Positions 24,601 to 37,557 of a stretch of 64,000 bases of DNA are shown in pieces; the first letter of the stretch is position 1; each line of letters starts with the position of its first letter. The notes beneath the pieces are model-generated. The model saw only the letters and a program-made list of their open reading frames with translations. It made no database searches and was not told the DNA's origin. The translations under genes and the position numbers were made by a program. This stretch comes from Auanema rhodensis (Eukaryota > Nematoda > Chromadorea > Rhabditida > Rhabditidae), in contig OZ059898.1 of NCBI GenBank assembly GCA_964057225.1, positions 1,860,001 to 1,924,000 on the forward strand. The letters run 5' to 3'.

Positions 24601-27027
24601 TGAAAAAAGAAATCTAAAAACATCTACTTTTTGCTAAATTATTTTGAAATTTTTCGAAAAAATTTTTGTCAAAATGTTTTTGGAAGCAATGTTGAGTGTA
24701 CATGGAAACTCAACATACACTAATGCATCATTTTTCAAACGATCATAACTAATTTTTGTATTAAGCGTTTCTCAATGTGGTATAGTGCATTCGATGCGGA
24801 TTTTTAAGCTGCGTCGATCTGTGTTATCAGATTTGCGCTAGCTTAAAAATGCACCGAGATATCATTTGATATAAGTTCACACTTATATCCTCGATTTTCA
24901 CCCTGAAGAATTAATTTTTTCGTTGAATAACATTGTCCATCGTCTTTGCCTTGAAAAAAGGAATCTAAAAACATCTACTTTTTGCTAAATTATTTTGAAA
25001 TTTTTCGAAAAAATTTTTGTCAAAATGTTTTTGGAAGCAATGTTGAGTGTACATGGAAACTCAACATACACTAATGCATCATTTTTCAAACGATCATAAC
25101 TAATTTTTGTATTAAGCGTTTCTCAATGTAATATAGTGCATTCGATGCGGATTTTTAAGCTGCGTCGATCTGTGTTATCAGATTTGCGCTAGCTTAAAAA
25201 TGCACCGAGATATCAACTGATATAAGTTCACACTTATATCCTCGATTTTCACCCTGAAGAATTAATTTTTTCGTTGAATAACATTGTCCATCGTCTCTGC
25301 CTTGAAAAAAGAAATCTAAAAACATCTACTTTTTGCTAAATTATTTTGAAATCTTTCGAAAAAATTTTTGTCAAAATGTTTTTGGAAGCAATGTTGAGTG
25401 TACATGGAAACTCAACATACACTAATGCATCATTTTTCAAACGATCATAACTAATTTTTGTATTAAGCGTTTCTCAATGTAGTATAGTGCATTCGATGCG
25501 GATTTTTAAGCTGCGTCGATCTGTGTTATCAGATTTGCGCTAGCTTAAAAATCCACCGAGATATCAACTGATATAAGTTCACACTTATATCCTCGATTTT
25601 CACCCTGAAGAATTAATTTTTTCGTTGAATAACATTGTCCATCGTCTTTGCCTTGAAAAAAGGAATCTAAAAACATCTACTTTTTGCTAAATTATTTTGA
25701 AATCTTTCGAAAAAATTTTTGTCAAAATGTTTTTGGAAGCAATGTTGAGTGTACATGGAAACTCAACATACACTAATGCATCATTTTTCAAACGATCATA
25801 ACTAATTTTTGTATTAAGCGTTTCTCAATGTGGTATAGTGCATTCGATGCGGATTTTTAAGCTGCGTCGATCTGTGTTATCAGATTTGCGCTAGCTTAAA
25901 AATGCACCGAGATATCATTTGATATAAGTTCACACTTATATCCTCGATTTTCACCCTGAAGAATTAATTTTTTCGTTGAATAACATTGTCCATCGTCTTT
26001 GCCTTGAAAAAAGGAATCTAAAAACATCTACTTTTTGCTAAATTATCTTGAAATTTTTCGAAAAAATTTTTGTCAAAATGTTTTTGGAAGCAATGTTGAG
26101 TGTACATGGAAACTCAACATACACTAATGCATCATTTTTCAATCAATCATAACTAATTTTTGTATTAAGCGTTTCTCAATGTAGTATAGTGCATTCGATG
26201 CGGATTTTTAAGCTGCGTCGATCTGTGTTATCAGATTTGCGCTAGCTTAAAAATGCACCGAGATATCAACTGATATAAGTTCACACTTATATCCTCGATT
26301 TTCACCCTGAAGAATTAATTTTTTAGTTGAATAACATTGTCCATCGTCTCTGCCTTGAAAAAAGGAATCTAAAAACATCTACTTTTTGCTAAATTATTTT
26401 GAAATTTTTCGAAAAAATTTTTGTCAAAATGTTTTTGGAAGCAATGTTGAGTGTACATGGAAACTCAACATACACTAATGCATCATTTTTCAAACGATCA
26501 TAACTAATTTTTGTATTAAGCGTTTCTCAATGTAGTATAGTGCATTCGATGCGGATTTTTAAGCTGCGTCGATCTGTGTTATCAGATTTGCGCTAGCTTA
26601 AAAATGCACCGAGATATCAACTGGTATAAGTTCACACTTATATCCTCGATTTTAACCCTGAAGAATTAATTTTTTCGTCGAATAACATTGTCCATCGTCT
26701 TTGCCTTGAAAAAAGGAATCTAAAAACATCTACTTTTTGCTAAATTATCTTAAAATTTTTCGAAAAAATTTTTGTCAAAATGTTTTTGGAAGCAATGTTG
26801 AGTGTACATGGAAACTCAACATACACTAATGCATCATTTTTCAAACGATCATAACTAATTTCTGTATTAAGCGTTTCTCAATGTAGTATAGTGCATTCGA
26901 TGCGGATTTTTAAGCTGCGTCGATCTGTGTTATCAGATTTGCGCTAGCTTAAAAATGCACCGAGATATAAACTGATATAAGTTCACACTTATATCCTCGA
27001 TTTTCACCCTGAAGAATTAATTTTTTC

Positions 27028-30000
27028 GTTGAATAACATTGTCCATCGTCTTTGCCTTGAAAAAAGGAATCTAAAAACATCTACTTTTTGCTAAATTATT
27101 TTGAAATTTTTCGAAAAAATTTTTGTCAAAATGTTTTTGGAAGCAATGTTGAGTGTACATGGAAACTCAACATACACTAATGCATCATTTTTCAAACGAT
27201 CATAACTAATTTTTGTATTAAGCGTTTCTCAATGTAGTACAGTGCATTCGATGCGGATTTTTAAGCTGCGTCGATCTGTGTTATCAGATTTGCGCTAGCT
27301 TAAAAATGCACCGAGATATCATTTGATATAAGTTCACACTTATATCCTCGATTTTCACCCTGAAGAATTAATTTTTTCGTTGAATAACATTGTCCATCGT
27401 CTCTGCCTTGAAAAAAGAAATCTAAAAACATCTACTTTTTGCTAAATTATTTTGAAATCTTTCGAAAAAATTTTTGTCAAAATGTTTTTGGAAGCAATGT
27501 TGAGTGTACATGGAAACTCAACATACACTAATGCATCATTTTTCAAACGATCATAACTAATTTTTGTATTAAGCGTTTCTCAATGTAGTATAGTGCATTC
27601 GATGCGGATTTTTAAGCTGCGTCGATCTGTGTTATCAGATTTGCGCTAGCTTAAAAATCCACCGAGATATCAACTGATATAAGTTCACACTTATATCCTC
27701 GATTTTCACCCTGAAGAATTAATTTTTTCGTTGAATAACATTGTCCATCGTCTTTGCCTTGAAAAAAGGAATCTAAAAACATCTACTTTTTGCTAAATTA
27801 TTTTGAAATCTTTCGAAAAAATTTTTGTCAAAATGTTTTTGGAAGCAATGTTGAGTGTACATGGAAACTCAACATACACTAATGCATCATTTTTCAAACG
27901 ATCATAACTAATTTTTGTATTAAGCGTTTCTCAATGTAGTATAGTGCATTCGATGCGGATTTTTAAGCTGCGTCGATCTGTGTTATCAGATTTGCGCTAG
28001 CTTAAAAATCCACCGAGATATCAACTGATATAAGTTCACACTTATATCCTCGATTTTCACCCTGAAGAATTAATTTTTTCGTTGAATAACATTGTCCATC
28101 GTCTTTGCCTTGCAAAAAGGAATCTAAAAACATCTACTTTTTGCTAAATTATTTTGAAATTTTTCGAAAAAATTTTTGTCAAAATGTTTTTGGAAGCAAT
28201 GTTGAGTGTACATGGAAACTCAACATACACTAATGCATCATTTTTCAAACGATCATAACTAATTTTTGTATTAAGCGTTTCTCAATGTAGTATAGTGCAT
28301 TCGATGCGGATTTTTAAGCTGCGTCGATCTGTGTTATCAGATTTGCGCTAGCTTAAAAATGCACCGAGATATCATTTGATATAAGTTCACACTTATATCC
28401 TCGATTTTCACCCTGAAGAATTAATTTTTTCGTTGAATAACATTGTCCATCGTCTTTGCCTTGAAAAAAGGAATCTAAAAACATCTACTTTTTGCTAAAT
28501 TATTTTGAAATTTTTCGAAAAAATTTTTGTCAAAATGTTTTTGGAAGCAATGTTGAGTGTACATGGAAACTCAACATACACTAATGCATCATTTTTCAAA
28601 CGATCATAACTAATTTTTGTATTAAGCGTTTCTCAATGTAGTATAGTGCATTCGATGCGGATTTTTAAGCTGCGTCGATCTGTGTTATCAGATTTGCGCT
28701 AGCTTAAAAATGCACCGAGATATCAACTGATATAAGTTCACACTTATATCCTCGATTTTCACCCTGAAGAATTAATTTTTTCGTTGAATAACATTGTCCA
28801 TCGTCTCTGCCTTGAAAAAAGAAATCTAAAAACATCTATATTTTGCTAAATTATTTTGAAATTTTTCGAAAAAATTTTTGTCAAAATGTTTTTGGAAGCA
28901 ATGTTGAGTGTACATGGAAACTCAACATACACTAATGCATCATTTTTCAAACGATCATAACTAATTTTTGTATTAAGCGTTTCTCAATGTAGTATAGTGC
29001 ATTCGATGCGGATTTTTAAGCTGCGTCGATCTGTGTTATCAGATTTGCGCTAGCTTAAAAATGCACCGAGATATCATTTGATATAAGTTCACACTTATAT
29101 CCTCGATTTTCACCCTGAAGAATCAATTTTTTCGTTGAATAACATTGTCCATCGTCTTTGCCTTGAAAAAAGGAATCTAAAAACATCTACTTTTTGCTAA
29201 ATTATTTTGAAATTTTTCGAAAAAATTTTTGTCAAAATGTTTTTGGAAGCAATGTTGAGTGTACATGGAAACTCAACATACACTAATGCATCATTTTTCA
29301 AACGATCATAACTAATTTTTGTATTAAGCGTTTCTCAATGTAGTATAGTGCATTCGATGCGGATTTTTAAGCTGCGTCGATCTGTGTTATCAGATTTGCG
29401 CTAGCTTAAAAATCCACCGAGATATCAACTGATATAAGTTCACACTTATATCCTCGATTTTCACCCTGAAGAATTAATTTTTTCGTTGAATAACATTGTC
29501 CATCGTCTTTGCCTTGAAAAAAGGAATCTAAAAACATCTACTTTTTGCTAAATTATTTTGAAATTTTTCGAAAAAATTTTTGTCAAAATGTTTTTGGAAG
29601 CAATGTTGAGTGTACATGGAAACTCAACATACACTAATGCATCATTTTTCAAACGATCATAACTAATTTTTGTATTAAGCGTTTCTCAATGTAGTACAGT
29701 GCATTCGATGCGGATTTTTAAGCTGCGTCGATCTGTGTTATCAGATTTGCGCTAGCTTAAAAATGCACCGAGATATCATTTGATATAAGTTCACACTTAT
29801 ATCCTCGATTTTCACCCTGAAGAATTAATTTTTTCGTTGAATAACATTGTCCATCGTCTCTGCCTTGAAAAAAGAAATCTAAAAACATCTACTTTTTGCT
29901 AAATTATTTTGAAATCTTTCGAAAAAATTTTTGTCAAAATGTTTTTGGAAGCAATGTTGAGTGTACATGGAAACTCAACATACACTAATGCATCATTTTT

Positions 30001-31239
30001 CAAACGATCATAACTAATTTTTGTATTAAGCGTTTCTCAATGTAGTATAGTGCATTCGATGCGGATTTTTAAGCTGCGTCGATCTGTGTTATCAGATTTG
30101 CGCTAGCTTAAAAATCCACCGAGATATCAACTGATATAAGTTCACACTTATATCCTCGATTTTCACCCTGAAGAATTAATTTTTTCGTTGAATAACATTG
30201 TCCATCGTCTTTGCCTTGAAAAAAGGAATCTAAAAACATCTACTTTTTGCTAAATTATTTTGAAATCTTTCGAAAAAATTTTTGTCAAAATGTTTTTGGA
30301 AGCAATGTTGAGTGTACATGGAAACTCAACATACACTAATGCATCATTTTTCAAACGATCATAACTAATTTTTGTATTAAGCGTTTCTCAATGTAGTATA
30401 GTGCATTCGATGCGGATTTTTAAGCTGCGTCGATCTGTGTTATCAGATTTGCGCTAGCTTAAAAATCCACCGAGATATCAACTGATATAAGTTCACACTT
30501 ATATCCTCGATTTTCACCCTGAAGAATTAATTTTTTCGTTGAATAACATTGTCCATCGTCTTTGCCTTGAAAAAAGGAATCTAAAAACATCTACTTTTTG
30601 CTAAATTATTTTGAAATTTTTCGAAAAAATTTTTGTCAAAATGTTTTTGGAAGCAATGTTGAGTGTACATGGAAACTCAACATACACTAATGCATCATTT
30701 TTCAAACGATCATAACTAATTTTTGTATTAAGCGTTTCTCAATGTAGTATAGTGCATTCGATGCGGATTTTTAAGCTGCGTCGATCTGTGTTATCAGATT
30801 TGCGCTAGCTTAAAAATGCACCGAGATATCATTTGATATAAGTTCACACTTATATCCTCGATTTTCACCCTGAAGAATTGATTTTTTCGTTGAATAACAT
30901 TGTCCATCGTCTTTGCCTTGAAAAAAGGAATCTAAAAACATCTACTTTTTGCTAAATTATTTTGAAATTTTTCGAAAAAATTTTTGTCAAAATGTTTTTG
31001 GAAGCAATGTTGAGTGTACATGGAAACTCAACATACACTAATGCATCATTTTTCAAACGATCATAACTAATTTTTGTATTAAGCGTTTCTCAATGTAGTA
31101 CAGTGCATTCGATGCGGATTTTTAAGCTGCGTCGATCTGTGTTATCAGATTTGCGCTAGCTTAAAAATGCACCGAGATATCATTTGATATAAGTTCACAC
31201 TTATATCCTCGATTTTCACCCTGAAGAATTAATTTTTTC
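27028..31239 (+). repeat. Seven-monomer recurrence, monomers 77-79 and 84-86, with a further partial copy at 88-89
   Basis: The rare 'gtagtacag' (offset 210 T to C) occurs at 27240, 29697 and 31101, separated by exactly 7 and 4 periods. Each is followed by a monomer with 'gtctct', 'agaaatc' and 'aatcttt'. In the first two places that is followed by a monomer with 'aatcttt' and 'atccacc'. The ordered haplotypes of monomers 77-79 are thus repeated at 84-86 (2457-bp offset) and begin again at 88-89. The third copy is cut off inside monomer 89, where region III begins. Confidence 0.83.
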
Positions 31240-31590
31240 GTTGAATAACATTGTCCATCGTCTCTGCCTTGAAAAAAGAAATCTAAAAACATCTACTTTT
31301 TGCTAAATTATTTTGAAATCTTTCGAAAAAATTTTTGTCAAAATGTTTTTGGAAGCAATGTTGAGTGTACATGGAAACTCAACATACACTAATGCATCAT
31401 TTTTCAAACGATCATAACTAATTTTTGTAATAAGCGTTTTTCAAAGTAGTATAGTGCATTCGATGCGGATTTTTAAGCTGCGTCGATCTGTGTTATCAGA
31501 TTTGCGCTAGCTTAAAAATGCACCGAGATATCAACTGATATAAGTTCACACTTATATCCTCGATTTTCACCCTGAAGAATTAATTTTTTC
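31240..31590 (+). repeat. Chimeric monomer 89 at the region II to region III junction
   Basis: The 5' part has the region II haplotype ('gtctct', 'agaaatc', 'aatcttt' through about 31320). The 3' part has the region III haplotype ('gtaataag' at 31427, then 'caaagtag'). The same 3' half is found in monomers 95, 118 and 124, but those have a consensus 5' half. The exchange point therefore lies between about 31320 and 31427, within or just after the segment containing the AT-rich dyad and the first hairpin. It marks where two differently evolved sub-arrays were joined. Confidence 0.82.
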
Positions 31591-34500
31591 GTTGAATAAC
31601 ATTGTCCATCGTCTTTGCTTTAAAAAAAGGAATCTAAAAACATCTACTTTTTGCTAAATTATTTTGAAATTTTTCGAAAAAATTTTTGTCAAAATGTTTT
31701 TGGAAGCAATGTTGAGTGTACATGGAAACTCAACATACACTAATGCATCATTTTTCAAACGATCATAACTAATTTTTGTATTAAGCGTTTCTCAATGTAG
31801 TATAGTGCATTCGATGCGGATTTTTAAGCTGCGTCGATCTGTGTTATCAGATTTGCGCTAGCTTAAAAATGCACCGAGATATCAACTGATATAAGTTCAC
31901 ACTTATATCCTCGATTTTCACCCTGAAGAATTAATTTTTTCGTTGAATAACATTGTCCATCATCTTTGCTTTGAAAAAAGGAATCTAAAAACATCTACTT
32001 TTTGCTAAATTATTTTGAAATTTTTCGTAAAAATTTTTGTCAAAATGTTTTTGGAAGCAATGTTGAGTGTACATGGAAACTCAACATACACTAATGCATC
32101 ATTTTTCAAACGATCATAACTAATTTTTGTATTAAGCGTTTCTCAATGTAGTATAGTGCATTCGATGCGGATTTTTAAGCTGCGTCGATCTGTGTTATCA
32201 GATTTGCGCTAGCTTAAAAATGCACCGAGATATCAACTGATATAAGTTCACACTTATATCCTCGATTTTCACCCTGAAGAATTAATTTTTTCGTTGAATA
32301 ACATTGTCCATCATCTTTGCTTTGAAAAAAGGAATCTAAAAACATCTACTTTTTGCTAAATTATTTTGAAATTTTTCGTAAAAATTTTTGTCAAAATGTT
32401 TTTGGAAGCAATGTTGAGTGTACATGGAAACTCAACATACACTAATGCATCATTTTTCAAACGATCATAACTAATTTTTGTATTAAGCGTTTCTCAATGT
32501 AGTATAGTGCATTCGATGCGGATTTTTAAGCTGCGTCGATCTGTGCTATCAGATTTGCGCTAGCTTAAAAATGCACCGAGATATCAACTGATATAAGTTC
32601 ACACTTATATCCTCGATTTTCACCCTGAAGAATTAATTTTTTCGTTGAATAACATTGTCCATCATCTTTGCTTTGAAAAAAGGAATCTAAAAACATCTAC
32701 TTTTTGCTAAATTATTTTGAAATTTTTCGTAAAAATTTTTGTCAAAATGTTTTTGGAAGCAATGTTGAGTGTACATGGAAACTCAACATACACTAATGCA
32801 TCATTTTTCAAACGATCATAACTAATTTTTGTATTAAGCGTTTCTCAATGTAGTATAGTGCATTCGATGCGGATTTTTAAGCTGCGTCGATCTGTGTTAT
32901 CAGATTTGCGCTAGCTTAAAAATGCACCGAGATATCAACTGATATAAGTTCACACTTATATCCTCGATTTTCACCCTGAAGAATTAATTTTTTCGTTGAA
33001 TAACATTGTCCATCGTCTTTGCCTTGAAAAAAGGAATCTAAAAACATCTACTTTTTGCTAAATTATTTTGAAATTTTTCGAAAAAATTTTTGTCAAAATG
33101 TTTTTGGAAGCAATGTTGAGTGTACATGGAAACTCAACATACACTAATGCATCATTTTTCAAACGATCATAACTAATTTTTGTATTAAGCGTTTTTCAAT
33201 GTAGTATAGTGCATTCGATGCGGATTTTTAAGCTGCGTCGATCTGTGTTATCAGATTTGCGCTAGCTTAAAAATGCACCGAGATATCAACTGGTATAAGT
33301 TCACACTTATATCCTCGATTTTCACCCTGAAGAATTAATTTTTTCGTTGAATAACATTGTCCATCGTCTTTGCCTTGAAAAAAGGAATCTAAAAACATCT
33401 ACTTTTTGCTAAATTATTTTGAAATTTTTCGAAAAAATTTTTGTCAAAATGTTTTTGGAAGCAATGTTGAGTGTACATGGAAACTCAACATACACTAATG
33501 CATCATTTTTCAAACGATCATAACTAATTTTTGTAATAAGCGTTTTTCAAAGTAGTATAGTGCATTCGATGCGGATTTTTAAGCTGCGTCGATCTGTGTT
33601 ATCAGATTTGCGCTAGCTTAAAAATGCACCGAGATATCAACTGATATAAGTTCACACTTATATCCTCGATTTTCACCCTGAAGAATTAATTTTTTCGTTG
33701 AATAACATTGTCCATCGTCTTTGCTTTGAAAAAAGGAATCTAAAAACATCTACTTTTTGCTAAATTATTTTGAAATTTTTCGAAAAAATTTTTGTCAAAA
33801 TGTTTTTGGAAGCAATGTTGAGTGTACATGGAAACTCAACATACACTAATGCATCATTTTTCAAACGATCATAACTAATTTTTGTATTAAGCGTTTCTCA
33901 ATGTAGTATAGTGCATTCGATGCGGATTTTTAAGCTGCGTCGATCTGTGTTATCAGATTTGCGCTAGCTTAAAAATGCACCGAGATATCAACTGATATAA
34001 GTTCACACTTATATCCTCGATTTTCACCCTGAAGAATTAATTTTTTCGTTGAATAACATTGTCCATCATCTTTGCTTTGAAAAAAGGAATCTAAAAACAT
34101 CTACTTTTTGCTAAATTATTTTGAAATTTTTCGTAAAAATTTTTGTCAAAATGTTTTTGGAAGCAATGTTGAGTGTACATGGAAACTCAACATACACTAA
34201 TGCATCATTTTTCAAACGATCATAACTAATTTTTGTATTAAGCGTTTCTCAATGTAGTATAGTGCATTCGATGCGGATTTTTAAGCTGCGTCGATCTGTG
34301 TTATCAGATTTGCGCTAGCTTAAAAATGCACCGAGATATCAACTGATATAAGTTCACACTTATATCCTCGATTTTCACCCTGAAGAATTAATTTTTTCGT
34401 TGAATAACATTGTCCATCATCTTTGCTTTGAAAAAAGGAATCTAAAAACATCTACTTTTTGCTAAATTATTTTGAAATTTTTCGTAAAAATTTTTGTCAA

Positions 34501-35100
34501 AATGTTTTTGGAAGCAATGTTGAGTGTACATGGAAACTCAACATACACTAATGCATCATTTTTCAAACGATCATAACTAATTTTTGTATTAAGCGTTTCT
34601 CAATGTAGTATAGTGCATTCGATGCGGATTTTTAAGCTGCGTCGATCTGTGTTATCAGATTTGCGCTAGCTTAAAAATGCACCGAGATATCAACTGATAT
34701 AAGTTCACACTTATATCCTCGATTTTCACCCTGAAGAATTAATTTTTTCGTTGAATAACATTGTCCATCATCTTTGCTTTGAAAAAAGGAATCTAAAAAC
34801 ATCTACTTTTTGCTAAATTATTTTGAAATTTTTCGTAAAAATTTTTGTCAAAATGTTTTTGGAAGCAATGTTGAGTGTACATGGAAACTCAACATACACT
34901 AATGCATCATTTTTCAAACGATCATAACTAATTTTTGTATTAAGCGTTTCTCAATGTAGTATAGTGCATTCGATGCGGATTTTTAAGCTGCGTCGATCTG
35001 TGTTATCAGATTTGCGCTAGCTTAAAAATGCACCGAGATATCAACTGATATAAGTTCACACTTATATCCTCGATTTTCACCCTGAAGAATTAATTTTTTC
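31240..35100 (+). repeat. Six-monomer higher-order unit (monomers 89-93 and 95-99)
   Basis: The ordered series 'gtaataag' monomer, 'gcttt' monomer, then three 'catcatc' monomers occurs at 89-93 and again at 95-99. The 'gtaataag' markers are at 31427 and 33533, 2106 bp or exactly six periods apart. The copies differ at a few points: 'tttaaaa' against 'tttgaaa' near 31620 and 33726, and 'gtgctatc' in monomer 92 only. The sixth monomer differs (94 has 'tttcaatg' and 'ctggtat', 100 does not). This is a young dimer of a hexameric unit. Confidence 0.85.
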
Positions 35101-37206
35101 GTTGAATAACATTGTCCATCGTCTTTGCCTTGAAAAAAGGAATCTAAAAACATCTACTTTTTGCTAAATTATTTTGAAATTTTTCGAAAAAATTTTTGTC
35201 AAAATGTTTTTGGAAGCAATGTTGAGTGTACATGGAAACTCAACATACACTAATGCATCATTTTTCAAACGATCATAACTAATTTTTGTATTAAGCGTTT
35301 CTCAATGTAGTATAGTGCATTCGATGCGGATTTTTAAGCTGCGTCGATCTGTGTTATCAGATTTGCGCTAGCTTAAAAATGCACCGAGATATCAACTGAT
35401 ATAAGTTCACACTTATATCCTCGATTTTCACCCTGAAGAATTAATTTTTTCGTTGAATAACATTGTCCATCATCTTTGCTTTGAAAAAAGGAATCTAAAA
35501 ACATCTACTTTTTGCTAAATTATTTTGAAATTTTTCGTAAAAATTTTTGTCAAAATGTTTTTGGAAGCAATGTTGAGTGTACATGGAAACTCAACATACA
35601 CTAATGCATCATTTTTCAAACGATCATAACTAATTTTTGTATTAAGCGTTTCTCAATGTAGTATAGTGCATTCGATGCGGATTTTTAAGCTGCGTCGATC
35701 TGTGTTATCAGATTTGCGCTAGCTTAAAAATGCACCGAGATATCAACTGATATAAGTTCACACTTATATCCTCGATTTTCACCCTGAAGAATTAATTTTT
35801 TCGTTGAATAACATTGTCCATCGTCTTTGCCTTGAAAAAAGGAATCTAAAAACATCTACTTTTTGCTAAATTATTTTGAAATTTTTCGAAAAAATTTTTG
35901 TCAAAATGTTTTTGGAAGCAATGTTGAGTGTACATGGAAACTCAACATACACTAATGCATCATTTTTCAAACGATCATAACTAATTTTTGTATTAAGCGT
36001 TTTTCAATGTAGTATAGTGCATTCGATGCGGATTTTTAAGCTGCGTCGATCTGTGTTATCAGATTTGCGCTAGCTTAAAAATGCACCGAGATATCAACTG
36101 GTATAAGTTCACACTTATATCCTCGATTTTCACCCTGAAGAATTAATTTTTTCGTTGAATAACATTGTCCATCGTCTTTGCCTTGAAAAAAGGAATCTAA
36201 AAACATCTACTTTTTGCTAAATTATTTTGAAATTTTTCGAAAAAATTTTTGTCAAAATGTTTTTGGAAGCAATGTTGAGTGTACATGGAAACTCAACATA
36301 CACTAATGCATCATTTTTCAAACGATCATAACTAATTTTTGTATTAAGCGTTCCTCAATGTAGTATAGTGCTTTCGATGCGGATTTTTAAGCTGCGTCGA
36401 TCTGTGTTATCAGATTTGCGCTAGCTTAAAAATGCACCGAGATATCAACTGGTATAAGTTCACACTTATATCCTCGATTTTCACCCTGAAGAATTAATTT
36501 TTTCGTTGAATAACAGTGTCCATCGTCTTTGCCTTGAAAAAAGGAATCTAAAAACATCTACTTTTTGCTAAATTATCTTGAAATTTTTCGAAAAAATTTT
36601 TGTCAAAATGTTTTTGGAAGCAATGTTGAGTGTACATGGAAACTCAACATACACTAATGCATCATTTTTCAAACGATCATAACTAATTTTTGTATTAAGC
36701 GTTTCTCAATGTAGTATAGTGCATTCGATGCGGATTTTTAAGCTGCGTCGATCTGTGTTATCAGATTTGCGCTAGCTTAAAAATGCACCGAGATATCAAC
36801 TGGTATAAGTTCACACTTATATCCTCGATTTTCACCCTGAAGAATTAATTTTTTCGTTGAATAACATTGTCCATCGTCTTTGCCTTGAAAAAAGGAATCT
36901 AAAAACATCTACTTTTTGCTAAATTATTTTGAAATTTTTCGAAAAAATTTTTGTCAAAATGTTTTTGGAAGCAATGTTGAGTGTACATGGAAACTCAACA
37001 TACACTAATGCATCATTTTTCAAACGATCATAACTAATTTTTGTATTAAGCGTTTCTCAATGTAGTATAGTGCATTCGATGCGGATTTTTAAGCTGCGTC
37101 GATCTGTGTTATCAGATTTGCGCTAGCTTAAAAATGCACCGAGATATCAACTGGTATAAGTTCACACTTATATCCTCGATTTCCACCCTGAAGAATTGAT
37201 TTTTTC
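31427..37206 (+). repeat. Upstream copy of a duplication of about 17 monomers at a 29-monomer offset
   Basis: Rare markers recur downstream at a constant 10180-bp offset, which is 29 periods plus the single-base insertion near 39646. They are 'gtaataag' (31427 and 41607), 'gctttaaaa' (about 31617 and 41797), 'gtgctatc' (32543 and 42723), 'gttcctc' with 'gtgctttcg' (about 36350 and 46530), 'acagtgtc' (36513 and 46693) and 'ttccaccc' with 'gaattgat' (about 37181 and 47361). The left limit lies between about 31320 and 31427. The right limit lies between 37200 and about 37404, where monomer 106 has a private 'gcttttctc' that its counterpart lacks. This copy is the source or a sister of 41607-47386. 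Confidence 0.9.
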
Positions 37207-37557
37207 GTTGAATAACATTGTCCATCGTCTTTGCCTTGAAAAAAGGAATCTAAAAACATCTACTTTTTGCTAAATTATTTTGAAATTTTTCGAAAAAATT
37301 TTTGTCAAAATGTTTTTGGAAGCAATGTTGAGTGTACATGGAAACTCAACATACACTAATGCATCATTTTTCAAACGATCATAACTAATTTTTGTATTAA
37401 GCTTTTCTCAATGTAGTATAGTGCATTCGATGCGGATTTTTAAGCTGCGTCGATCTGTGTTATCAGATTTGCGCTAGCTTAAAAATGCACCGAGATATCA
37501 ACTGATATAAGTTCACACTTATATCCTCGATTTTCACCCTGAAGAATTAATTTTTTC

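Larger units (their letters stand above)
14743..31239 (+). repeat. Array region II: monomers 42-88 with variants at offsets 25, 40, 81 and 281-296
   Basis: These 47 monomers mix several haplotypes. 'gtctct' at 21-26 is usually linked with 'agaaatc' (G to A at offset 40) and often with 'aatcttt' (T to C at offset 81), as in monomers 46, 48, 54, 72, 78 and 85. 'atccacc' (offset 281 G to C) is frequent from monomer 48 on. 'atggacc' (offset 282) occurs in monomers 43, 49 and 52. 'catttgat' at 293-300 is common. 'gcattattt' at 155-163 is confined mainly to monomers 42-55. These markers recombine freely, so the region is a mosaic and not a single higher-order repeat. There are no genes or unique sequence. 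Confidence 0.92.
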
